A DNA stretch of 17,540 nt, taken from the NCBI GenBank assembly GCA_944329545.1, contig CALVIK010000099.1, positions 1 to 17,540 of the forward strand, given 5' to 3'. Position numbers and translations under genes: made by a program. This DNA is from an uncultured Bacilli bacterium. Lineage in GTDB: Bacteria > Bacillota_I > Bacilli_A > RF39 > UBA660. Below are positions 1-6,049 of this stretch, piece by piece (positions within the stretch are counted from its first letter, which is position 1; every line of letters begins with the position of its first letter). A model generated the notes under the pieces. The model did no database searches. It was given only the letters and a program-made list of their open reading frames with translations, and was not told where the DNA came from.

Positions 1-17
1 GTTTTAAATTCAAGCAT
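1..17 (-). CDS. 5' end of an unidentified gene (runs off left edge)
   Basis: On the minus strand an ATG at 17-15 is preceded by a strong ribosome-binding site (GGAAGGAGG, about 27-35) at normal spacing. Only five codons are in the window (M-L-E-F-K), so no function can be given. The gene lies downstream of the tRNA-Gly terminator and must use its own promoter between about 36 and 76. A TATAAA at 67-62 could be its -10 box but has no clear -35 partner. The call rests on the ribosome-binding site and start alone. Confidence 0.5.
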
Positions 18-76
18 AAAAAATGTCCTCCTTCCTAGAAAGAGAACATTAAAGTTTAATATTTATATAAAATAAA

Positions 77-106
77 AACTTACGAACTTCTTACAGTCCG
101 TAAGTT
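77..106 (-). terminator. Terminator downstream of tRNA-Gly
   Basis: Arms AACTTACG (77-84) and CGTAAGTT (99-106) form a perfect 8-bp stem. On the minus strand the hairpin is followed by TTTATTTTATA. It sits 10 nt after the tRNA 3' CCA, as expected for a Rho-independent terminator. Confidence 0.75.
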
Positions 107-115
107 GTCTTCAAA

Positions 116-190
116 TGGAGCAAGTGACCGGAATCGAACCGGCATCTTAGCCTTGGCAAGGCCATATACTAACCGTTGTACTACACCTGC
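116..190 (-). tRNA. tRNA-Gly (anticodon GCC)
   Basis: Read on the minus strand from 190, the sequence folds as a tRNA. The acceptor arms GCAGGTG and CACTTGC pair with one G-T. The T arm is CCGGTTCGATTCCGG with a canonical TTCGA loop. The anticodon loop TTGCCAA carries GCC (genomic 155-157), which reads glycine GGC/GGU codons. The discriminator base is T, and CCA is encoded in the DNA (118-116), so no CCA addition is needed for maturation. It follows gltX by 41 nt on the same strand but has its own promoter (216-244) and terminator (77-106), so it can be expressed independently. Confidence 0.97.
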
Positions 191-192
191 AT

Positions 193-212
193 AAAGAACT
201 TTAAAGTTCTTT
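193..212. repeat. Perfect 20-bp palindrome at the tRNA-Gly start site
   Basis: AAAGAACTTT followed directly by AAAGTTCTTT is a perfect palindrome between the gltX stop and tRNA-Gly. It covers the predicted +1 of the tRNA promoter (around 209) and follows the gltX stop by about 20 nt. It could be an operator, a processing hairpin or a weak gltX terminator. No long T run follows on the minus strand, so a terminator role is doubtful. Confidence 0.6.
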
Positions 213-215
213 TTA

Positions 216-244
216 ATTATATAATAAAATTTTATGCTTGTAAA
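216..244 (-). promoter_or_regulatory. Promoter of tRNA-Gly inside the 3' end of gltX
   Basis: On the minus strand a -35 box TTTACA (244-239) and a perfect -10 box TATAAT (221-216) are separated by exactly 17 bp. The -35 box lies in the last codons of gltX. Transcription would start near 209, about 19 nt upstream of the tRNA. Confidence 0.7.
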
Positions 245-1881
245 GCTTTTTTTATTCTTTTTTGAATATTTTCCATACCTAATAATTTCATTATTTCATA
301 TAAATCAGGAGTCATATTAAGGCTAGTTAAGGCAACTCTAATAATCATGCTTATATCAGCAATATTGCCTTTATAGTTATCGGGGTTTTCTTTATATTCT
401 TTCATGTTTCCAGCATAACCTAGTTTTTCTGCCATTTCTTTCATTTTGTCAAACCAAGTTTGTTTATCATCGTTTATATTATAATATTCATTAATATAAG
501 TATTTAAAATTAGTTCAATTTCATTTTTATCGGTTATGTTTTGCCAATTGTAGTTAGCGGGCATAAATAATTCTTCATACATATACCAAACTTGATTTTT
601 AACATCACTAAAATAAGCGATATCTTTTCTTGGTTTTTTTTGTTCCCGCTCAATATTAAAAATTTTTATACTATAATCTTTATTAGTTTCTAATAAAGTA
701 GCAAAATTTTTATCATATATTTTTGCGTGTTCTAAAGCCAAATCATAAACTTCACTAGCTTTTAACCGGCTTATATAATTTTTAGAAATATTAATTAATT
801 TATCATAATCAAACATCGTTCCACCAGTACTCATGCGTTTAAATTCAAAAGTGAAATCATCTAGATTTTTATCTTTATTTTGTTCCATCCACATTTCAAA
901 ATTAGAATTAGCTAAAGTAGCTAAATAAAGCATAATAGCTTTATTAGGAATGCCTTTTTCATGATAAAAACTAATAGCGGCTTCGGGATCTTTTCTTTTA
1001 CTAATTTTTCTTCTATTGCCATTATCTTCTTTAAGAAGAGGGGAAATATGAGCATATTTTGGAGTTTTAAAACCAAGCATTTGAAATAACTGAATATGTT
1101 TAGGAATGCTTGAATACCATTCATCGCCGCGAATAACATGAGTAGTACGCATTAAATGGTCATCAATGGCATGCGCAAAATGATAAGTTGGAATACCATC
1201 GGATTTTAATAAAACAAAATCTTCGTCATTTTCTGGAAGTTCTGATTTACCTTTAATACAGTCTTTAAAAGTAAATCTTTTGTTAAAGTCACCATTAGAT
1301 TTTAATCTAATAATATATTGTTCACCGTTATTAATTTTTTCCAAACATTCTTCCATACTTAGATTTCTGCATCTAGCCCACTTACCATAATAGCCAGTTC
1401 TTTCTTTTAAAGATTCTTGTTTTTTATGATTTTTCATATTTTCTTCTTCGCTGCAGAAACAAGGGTAAGCTTTGTCTTCAATGATTAATTTTTTAGCAAA
1501 AGCCCAGTAAATGTCTTTTCTTTCACTTTGGGTGTATGGGCCATATTTTCCTTTCTCTCCATCTTTGGTAACGCCTTCATCAAATTTAATATCAAATTTA
1601 GCTAAGTCATCAATTATTTTATTAACACCATCATCAATACTTCTTTTTTGATCAGTGTCTTCTATTCTAAGAAAAAAAACACCATCAGTTTGCTTTGCCA
1701 TTTTCCCGGCAATAAAAGAAGTATAAAGAGCACCTATATGAATAAAACCAGTTGGACTTGGGGCATATCTTGTAACAATCGCGCCTTCTTTTAAATCTCT
1801 TTCGGGATACATTTTTTCATATTCTTCATAAGTATGTTTAACATCAGGTAATAATATATCTGCATATTCTTCTCTTGTCAT
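232..1881 (-). CDS. gltX: Glutamate--tRNA ligase (GluRS)
   Basis: Cytoplasmic class I aminoacyl-tRNA synthetase that charges tRNA-Glu with glutamate. The Rossmann catalytic core starts with APSPTGFIHIGA (residues 40-51, the HIGH motif as HIGA). IEDTD follows at 73-77, HVIRGDEW at 248-255 and the KMSKS-type loop KISKR at 292-296. At 549 aa it is longer than the common bacterial form of about 480 aa. It has an N-terminal extension of about 35 residues before the core, as in the longer GluRS type of clostridia and relatives. CFC at 141-143 plus a Cys at 171 could form the zinc site seen in some GluRS, though the usual pattern is incomplete. The start is fixed by AGGAGG at 1889-1894. The gene lies upstream of tRNA-Gly on the same strand. 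Whether it is discriminating or also charges tRNA-Gln cannot be told from this window. Confidence 0.96.
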   Translation of the reverse strand: MTREEYADILLPDVKHTYEEYEKMYPERDLKEGAIVTRYAPSPTGFIHIGALYTSFIAGKMAKQTDGVFFLRIEDTDQKRSIDDGVNKIIDDLAKFDIKFDEGVTKDGEKGKYGPYTQSERKDIYWAFAKKLIIEDKAYPCFCSEEENMKNHKKQESLKERTGYYGKWARCRNLSMEECLEKINNGEQYIIRLKSNGDFNKRFTFKDCIKGKSELPENDEDFVLLKSDGIPTYHFAHAIDDHLMRTTHVIRGDEWYSSIPKHIQLFQMLGFKTPKYAHISPLLKEDNGNRRKISKRKDPEAAISFYHEKGIPNKAIMLYLATLANSNFEMWMEQNKDKNLDDFTFEFKRMSTGGTMFDYDKLINISKNYISRLKASEVYDLALEHAKIYDKNFATLLETNKDYSIKIFNIEREQKKPRKDIAYFSDVKNQVWYMYEELFMPANYNWQNITDKNEIELILNTYINEYYNINDDKQTWFDKMKEMAEKLGYAGNMKEYKENPDNYKGNIADISMIIRVALTSLNMTPDLYEIMKLLGMENIQKRIKKALQA

Positions 1882-1901
1882 ATTAATTCCTCCTTTTATA
1901 T

Positions 1902-1930
1902 ATTATCTACTATTTATAAAAAAAAATCAA
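1902..1930 (-). promoter_or_regulatory. Possible gltX promoter
   Basis: On the minus strand TTGATT (1930-1925) and GATAAT (1907-1902) are 17 bp apart. This is a reasonable sigma-A match, but it would start transcription almost on the ribosome-binding site (1894-1889) and leave a leader of about 13 nt. A start further upstream is possible. I saw no T-box sequence (no AGGGTGG-type antiterminator). Confidence 0.3.
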
Positions 1931-1975
1931 TTATTTAAAAACAAAAAAGCATTTAAATTTAAAGATGTTAGTATT

Positions 1976-2134
1976 TTGACATAAGTATTAACTAGTGGCA
2001 TAGATATGTTCTTCTCTTATTTTGTTGATTTTTAAACTTACTATCCTCTAGCACAATTATCTCATTTTTTTAGGTAAAATACATTACCATACTTGTCTGA
2101 TTAGTGCTTGGAGGACTACTAAATATTCTTTTTT
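1976..2134 (+). other. Structured gene-free stretch; candidate small RNA or leader
   Basis: The 275-nt gap between gltX and the phosphodiesterase gene holds no ORF of note. It contains a perfect -35 hexamer TTGACA (1976-1981) with only a poor -10 (CATAGA, 1999-2004). It also has an imperfect long inverted repeat. The left arm 2038-2057 (TTACTATCCTCTAGCACAAT) pairs with 2100-2122 over about 16-17 pairs, with one mismatch and small bulges. The loop contains a second hairpin, GGTAA (2073-2077) with TTACC (2084-2088). A T6 run at 2129-2134 follows on the plus strand. This could be a short terminated RNA or an attenuator for the next gene. I do not recognise a known RNA family. Confidence 0.35.
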
Positions 2135-2156
2135 AATATACTTAAGTGGTGATACT

Positions 2157-2777
2157 ATGAAAATAATCGCACATAGAGGAAACGATAATATACATAAAGA
2201 AAATTCTTTAGAAGCTATAACTAATAGTGTAAATAGTAAATACACTGATGGAGTAGAGTTTGATATTCGCTTTACAAAAGATTATAAATTTATCGTTCAT
2301 CATGACTTTTTTTATCAAGGACATTTTATAAAAAAAACAAAAGCAAAAGTTCTTAGAAAAAAAGGCTTAAATACATTAGAAGAAATTTTAAAAACGGTAA
2401 CTAATGATAAAATAATTTTAATTGAAATCAAAGAAGAAAGTAAAAAATATAAATATTTGGTTTATAAACTTATTAAAATATTAAAAAAGTATCCTCTTAA
2501 TTACTATATTTGTAGTTTTAATTATCATCTAATAAAGTATTTTCATCAAAAATATCCTTTTTTTAAAACAGGGCTTATTATTGGACCGATTAATAATTTA
2601 AAATATATCAAAAATGATTTTGCTTTTAACTCAGTTTACTATAAAAACATTAATAAAACCATAAAAGAAACATTTGCTTGGACTATTAATAAAATAGAAG
2701 ATATTCCTAAAACAGATGTTAATATTATTACTGATAAATATAAAGAAATTTATACCTATCTTAAGAAAAGCTTTTAA
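2157..2777 (+). CDS. Glycerophosphodiester phosphodiesterase family protein
   Basis: Probably hydrolyses glycerophosphodiesters, the deacylated phospholipids, to sn-glycerol-3-phosphate and an alcohol. The GDPD TIM-barrel landmarks are present in order: HRG (6-8), EN (15-16, within ENSLEA), EFD (34-36, within DGVEFDIRFT) and HHD (48-50). A later strand reads LIEIKEE, as at the fourth barrel strand of the family. At 206 aa it is short (usually about 240) but keeps the catalytic and metal-binding region. There is no signal peptide, so it should be cytoplasmic. The start has GGTGATACT directly before ATG. Its last 17 nt overlap the end of the convergent DUF2179 gene. The symbol ugpQ or glpQ would be a guess at subfamily. 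Confidence 0.88.
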   Translation: MKIIAHRGNDNIHKENSLEAITNSVNSKYTDGVEFDIRFTKDYKFIVHHDFFYQGHFIKKTKAKVLRKKGLNTLEEILKTVTNDKIILIEIKEESKKYKYLVYKLIKILKKYPLNYYICSFNYHLIKYFHQKYPFFKTGLIIGPINNLKYIKNDFAFNSVYYKNINKTIKETFAWTINKIEDIPKTDVNIITDKYKEIYTYLKKSF

Positions 2778-3231
2778 CTTTTTCCGTTGTTATTGTACAT
2801 TTATCATCATAACTTTTAATTAATTCAATAATAGAATTAGTTTTTTTTCTTGGACAAGTAATCATAATTAAAGTATTATTATTTTGTTTGATATCTGTTA
2901 TTTTATATTTTCTTAAATTGATTTTAATTTTTTCAGCATTAACATTACTCGTTTCAGTCATAACAATATTAGTCCCTAAGGCGATTTTTTCTTCTAGAAA
3001 ACTACCAAAATAAGAGCCAACTAAAGAGCCTAAAGCAAAAAACACTACTTTTAAAGGGTCTTTATTAATATTGCTTATAACAGTTCCCGTTACTGCTACC
3101 CAGACAATAGCATTGGCAAAATGTAATAAAGCACCAAGTTTCTTTTTACCATTACTGACAACAATAATTCTAAGTGTTCCTAAAGCATCTTCAATAATTT
3201 TAAAGACAAATATTCCAATATATATCAGCAT
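2761..3231 (-). CDS. UPF0316 / DUF2179 family membrane protein
   Basis: A 156-aa protein with the layout of the UPF0316 (DUF5698 plus DUF2179) family. A hydrophobic N-terminal half with about three membrane segments (roughly 2-18, 36-53, 60-78) is followed by a soluble alpha/beta domain from about residue 88. Family-like stretches are LGTLRIIVVSNGKKKLGALL near residue 17 and GSYFGSFLEEKIALG at 72-86. The DUF2179 domain is also found at the C-terminus of YitT-type membrane proteins. The biochemical role of the family is unknown. The start has AGGTGA (3239-3244) with a short A-rich spacer. It is divergent from pdp, and a perfect 8-bp inverted repeat lies in its promoter. Confidence 0.85.
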   Translation of the reverse strand: MLIYIGIFVFKIIEDALGTLRIIVVSNGKKKLGALLHFANAIVWVAVTGTVISNINKDPLKVVFFALGSLVGSYFGSFLEEKIALGTNIVMTETSNVNAEKIKINLRKYKITDIKQNNNTLIMITCPRKKTNSIIELIKSYDDKCTITTEKVKSFS

Positions 3232-3264
3232 CTTTTCTTCACCTAAAATTATTGTTCCAAAAAA

Positions 3265-3293
3265 ATAATGTAAATATACTTTACATTTTTCAA
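3265..3293 (-). promoter_or_regulatory. Promoter of the DUF2179 gene with an embedded operator-like palindrome
   Basis: On the minus strand -35 TTGAAA (3293-3288) and -10 CATTAT (3270-3265) are 17 bp apart. The spacer and part of the -10 are filled by an inverted repeat, AATGTAAA (3267-3274), five bases, TTTACATT (3280-3287). This is a classic position for a repressor site. I cannot assign a regulator. Confidence 0.5.
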
Positions 3294-3297
3294 CAAA

Positions 3298-3332
3298 TAT
3301 AACTTTTATATTTTACGAAAAAGTTATATAAT
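3298..3332 (+). promoter_or_regulatory. pdp promoter region with a second inverted repeat
   Basis: TATAACTTTT (3298-3307) and AAAAGTTATA (3319-3328) form a perfect 10-bp inverted repeat with an 11-bp centre. Its right arm runs into a perfect -10 box TATAAT (3327-3332). There is no good -35 hexamer 17 bp upstream, which is common for activated or repressor-controlled promoters. A repressor bound here would block pdp-cdd transcription. Confidence 0.5.
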
Positions 3333-3352
3333 TAAAATAGGAGGGACAGTTT

Positions 3353-4621
3353 ATGAATATATTAGACATTATCGCAAAAAAAGTAAAAAAACTAGAACTT
3401 ACAAAAAACGAACTAGAATTTGCTGTTACAGGTTATGTCAAAGGGGAAATTCCTGATTATCAAATGAGCGCTTTACTTATGGCTATTATGTTAAATGGAA
3501 TGACAGAAAAAGAAACTGCTTGTTTGACAGAAGTCATGTTAAATAGTGGTGACAAATTAACTTTTGATTATAATATTGTCGATAAACATTCAACAGGTGG
3601 TGTTGGTGATAAAACAACTTTAGTTTTAGTTCCATTAGTCGCTTCTTTGGGAACAAAAGTTGCTAAAATGAGTGGCAGAGGACTTGGACATACTGGTGGA
3701 ACTATTGATAAATTAGAAGCAATTGAAGGTTTTAATACTAATTTGACGGTTGAAGAATTTAAAAAAGAAGTTGAAGAAATTGGGGCTTCTATTGCCGGGC
3801 AAACAGGGGATTTGTGTCCTGCCGATAAAAAAATATATGCTTTAAGAGATGTTACAGGGACTGTTGCGTCAATCCCTTTAATTGCTTCTAGTATTATGAG
3901 TAAAAAATTAGCCAGTGGCGCTAATAAAATAGTTATCGATTTAAAAGTTGGTATTGGGGCTTTAATGACTAATTTAGAAGATGCCCGAAAACTAGCTAAT
4001 TTAATGGTTAAAATAGGGCGTCTTTCTGGGAAAGAAGTTATTGTTGTTTTAACTAATATGAATGAACCTTTAGGGTATGCTGTTGGTAATGCCCTAGAAG
4101 TTCATGAAGCGATTGACACACTAAAAGGACAAGGACCTAAAGATTTAGAAGAATTAGTCATTAATCTGGCTTCTTTAATGGTTTCTTTAGATCAAAATAT
4201 TCCAATGGAAATACTTTTAGAAAATGTTGAAAGAGCTTTAAAAGATGGTGAAGCTTATGAAAAATTCAAAGAAATTATTCTTTATCAAGGTGGGGATATT
4301 AATAATATTAAAATAGCTGATAATATTACTGAAGTAATTGCGGAAAACGATGGTTATGTCAAAAGTATTGATGCTTTAAAAATTGGCGAACTTGCTCGCC
4401 GTCTTGGAGCTGGAAGAGTAAAAAAAGATGATATAATCAATCCTAAAGTAGGAATTGTTTTAACGAAAAAAGTTAGCGATGAAGTGAAAAAAGGCGATGT
4501 ATTAGCTAAAATTTATTATGATAATACCATTATTCCCACTCAAGATGTTTTAGAGTGTTTTAAAATTACTAAAGAGAAAGTTGAAAAACCAAAATTAATA
4601 TATGAAATAATAAAGGAGTAA
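3353..4621 (+). CDS. pdp: Pyrimidine-nucleoside phosphorylase
   Basis: Cytoplasmic salvage enzyme that splits uridine, deoxyuridine or thymidine with phosphate into the free base and (deoxy)ribose-1-phosphate. The sequence shows the phosphate-binding stretch KHSTGGVGDKT (about 78-88). It also shows the family signature SGRGLGHTGGTIDKLEAI (about 107-124), LRDVTGTVASIPLIASSIMSKK and a C-terminal alpha/beta domain with GAGRVKKDD. At 422 aa it has the usual family length (about 430). I favour Pdp over thymidine phosphorylase DeoA because Gram-positive bacteria typically carry the broad-specificity form, but the two are close relatives. The start is set by AGGAGG at about 3339-3344. The cdd ribosome-binding site is in its last codons and the genes are 2 nt apart, so they form one operon. 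Confidence 0.95.
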   Translation: MNILDIIAKKVKKLELTKNELEFAVTGYVKGEIPDYQMSALLMAIMLNGMTEKETACLTEVMLNSGDKLTFDYNIVDKHSTGGVGDKTTLVLVPLVASLGTKVAKMSGRGLGHTGGTIDKLEAIEGFNTNLTVEEFKKEVEEIGASIAGQTGDLCPADKKIYALRDVTGTVASIPLIASSIMSKKLASGANKIVIDLKVGIGALMTNLEDARKLANLMVKIGRLSGKEVIVVLTNMNEPLGYAVGNALEVHEAIDTLKGQGPKDLEELVINLASLMVSLDQNIPMEILLENVERALKDGEAYEKFKEIILYQGGDINNIKIADNITEVIAENDGYVKSIDALKIGELARRLGAGRVKKDDIINPKVGIVLTKKVSDEVKKGDVLAKIYYDNTIIPTQDVLECFKITKEKVEKPKLIYEIIKE

Positions 4622-4623
4622 TT

Positions 4624-5019
4624 ATGAAAGATAGACTTAGAGAACTTTTAAAAAACAGTTATTCACCGGTATATAATTATCCGGTAGCGGCCATTGTAGA
4701 ATGTAAAGATGGTCAAACATTCGAAGGCGTAAATGTTGAAACTTCATCACCAGCTAGCGGTGTGTGTGCTGAAAGAAATGCTTTATATAGTGCAATTTCA
4801 CAAGGTTATAAAAAGGAAGATATTGAAGCTATTTATATCATGAATAAATCTGATAATATTTGCTTCCCTTGTTTTGTATGCCGGCAAGCATTAAATGATT
4901 TATGTAGTGAAGACACTTTAATAGTTAGTTTTAACTATAAAGGTGACAAATCAACTTCGGTCACAGTTAAAGATTTATGTCCTTTTAGTTTTGGGACAAA
5001 TGATATAAATGTTAAATAA
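4624..5019 (+). CDS. cdd: Cytidine deaminase
   Basis: Zinc enzyme that deaminates cytidine and deoxycytidine to uridine and deoxyuridine, feeding the phosphorylase encoded just upstream. The catalytic CAE is at residues 48-50 (zinc ligand Cys48, proton shuttle Glu50). The second zinc motif PCFVC is at 82-86 (Cys83, Cys86), where many relatives have PCGAC. At 131 aa it matches the homotetrameric type with three Cys ligands. The ribosome-binding site AAAGGAG overlaps the end of pdp, so translation is probably coupled. Together pdp and cdd make a minimal pyrimidine salvage operon. Confidence 0.96.
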   Translation: MKDRLRELLKNSYSPVYNYPVAAIVECKDGQTFEGVNVETSSPASGVCAERNALYSAISQGYKKEDIEAIYIMNKSDNICFPCFVCRQALNDLCSEDTLIVSFNYKGDKSTSVTVKDLCPFSFGTNDINVK

Positions 5020-5068
5020 TGTCAAAATTTTAAAAAATTTTAGGTTTTGACAAATAAAATTATATAAT
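5020..5068 (+). promoter_or_regulatory. Inverted repeat and -10 box upstream of rpoZ
   Basis: TGTCAAAA (5020-5027) and TTTTGACA (5045-5052) form a perfect 8-bp inverted repeat just after the cdd stop. A perfect TATAAT follows at 5063-5068, 19 nt before the rpoZ start. The TTGACA in the right arm is only 10 bp from TATAAT, so it is not a functional -35 for it. The repeat has no T run after it, so it is either a weak terminator for cdd or a regulatory site. Confidence 0.4.
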
Positions 5069-5087
5069 AAAAAAAGGAGGGGAAAAT

Positions 5088-5282
5088 ATGTTATATCCAT
5101 CAATTGATAATTTACTTAGTCAAATAGGTTCTAAATATTTACTTGTTAATGTCGTTAGTAAGCGATTAACTCAAATAAAAAAAACCGGACATTATCAATT
5201 AGAACCTAGCGAGTATAAATCTACAAAAAATATTGGAAAAACCTTAGAAGAAATATCAAAAGGACTAATACACATTAAGTAA
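5088..5282 (+). CDS. rpoZ: RNA polymerase omega subunit
   Basis: Small 64-aa protein that helps fold and hold the beta-prime subunit in the RNA polymerase core. It starts MLYPSIDNLLSQIGSKYLLV, very close to the N-terminus of Firmicutes omega (MLYPSID.LL...SKY.LV). It continues with the VSKRLTQI helix, matching the usual AAKRARQ helix, then an NIGKTLEEISKG segment like the KSVGKALEEI-type C-terminal helix. The length is normal for the group. A strong AAGGAGGGG precedes the ATG. It has its own -10 and terminator. It is not next to gmk, the common partner in Bacillus. Confidence 0.93.
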   Translation: MLYPSIDNLLSQIGSKYLLVNVVSKRLTQIKKTGHYQLEPSEYKSTKNIGKTLEEISKGLIHIK

Positions 5283-5299
5283 AAAACTTAATTTTTTTT
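5274..5299 (+). terminator. Terminator of rpoZ
   Basis: ATTAAGT (5274-5280) and ACTTAAT (5286-5292) pair around an AAAAA loop and lead into a T run (to 5299). The stem overlaps the rpoZ stop codon and has only one G-C pair, so it may be leaky. Confidence 0.5.
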
Positions 5300-5309
5300 A
5301 TTTTTTATG

Positions 5310-5346
5310 AAAATAAAAAGGGATTTTTATTTTTTTATTCTATAAT
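5310..5346 (+). promoter_or_regulatory. AT-only hairpin and -10 box upstream of the ABC transporter
   Basis: AAAATAAAAA (5310-5319) and TTTTTATTTT (5324-5333) are perfectly complementary around a GGGA loop. With its T-rich tail it may be a second terminator for rpoZ. TATAAT at 5341-5346 is a good -10, 20 nt before the transporter start, and has no recognisable -35. Confidence 0.4.
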
Positions 5347-5365
5347 ACATAATAGGGAGGTATTT

Positions 5366-6049
5366 ATGGAAATAATAAAAGTAAAAAATCTATATAAAAC
5401 ATACAAACAAGGCTCAGATAAAATAATAGCTGTTAATAATACCAATTTAAAAATCAAGCAAGGAGAATTTATCGCTATTGTCGGACCAAGTGGCAGTGGG
5501 AAAAGTACTTTACTGCATATTTTAGCTGGGCTTGATATGCCAGACAGTGGTGAAGTTTATATTAATAAAACAAATATTGTTAATTTAAAGGGCGATGATT
5601 TAACTTTATTTAGACGAAAACATATTGGTTTTATTTTTCAATTTTATAATTTGTTACCGTTTTTAACAGTTAAAGAAAATATTTTGTTACCAGCATTTTT
5701 TACCAACAAAAATTATAGTAGTTATAACAAATTAATTAATTCTTTGAATTTAAAAGACAAAGAAAATTATTTACCTAACGATTTATCAGGGGGCCAGCAA
5801 CAAAGATGTGCGATTGGCCGGGCATTAATAACTAATCCGTTAGTTTTATTTGCTGATGAACCAACAGGTAATTTAGATAGTCACAACGCCAAAAAAATAA
5901 TTAATTTATTTAAATATTATAATAAATTAGGGCAAACAATTATTTTTGTTACTCATGATAATTATTTAGCTAAAAAAGCGAAGCGAATAATCACGGTTAA
6001 GGATGGAAAAATTGTTAAGGATATAAAAAATGTTAAAACTAATTTTTAA
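5366..6049 (+). CDS. ABC transporter ATP-binding protein (MacB/LolD/BceA type)
   Basis: ATPase subunit that powers an FtsX-type (type VII) ABC system. All ATPase motifs are intact: Walker A GPSGSGKST (40-48), Q-loop Gln92, signature LSGGQ (140-144), Walker B VLFADEP (160-166), D-loop near 170 and switch His197. The FQFYNLLPFLTVKEN stretch after the Q-loop is typical of the LolD/MacB/BceA group. At 227 aa the length is normal. The ATG has GGGAGG seven to eight bases upstream. Its last 20 nt overlap the permease gene, so the two are translated together. No two-component system lies nearby, so a bacitracin-type resistance role is only a possibility. Confidence 0.93.
   Translation: MEIIKVKNLYKTYKQGSDKIIAVNNTNLKIKQGEFIAIVGPSGSGKSTLLHILAGLDMPDSGEVYINKTNIVNLKGDDLTLFRRKHIGFIFQFYNLLPFLTVKENILLPAFFTNKNYSSYNKLINSLNLKDKENYLPNDLSGGQQQRCAIGRALITNPLVLFADEPTGNLDSHNAKKIINLFKYYNKLGQTIIFVTHDNYLAKKAKRIITVKDGKIVKDIKNVKTNF

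Noticed and set aside
1882..2156. T-box or other known riboswitch controlling gltX
   Set aside because: No AGGGTGG-type antiterminator or specifier-like layout is visible on the minus strand. The hairpin there fits no known riboswitch consensus.
3071..3268. 65-codon plus-strand frame opposite the DUF2179 gene
   Set aside because: It is the antisense shadow of a recognisable gene, has no ribosome-binding site, and ends across the promoter region.
5047..5068. TTGACA...TATAAT as a normal promoter for rpoZ
   Set aside because: The boxes are only 10 bp apart, far below the required 16-18 bp.
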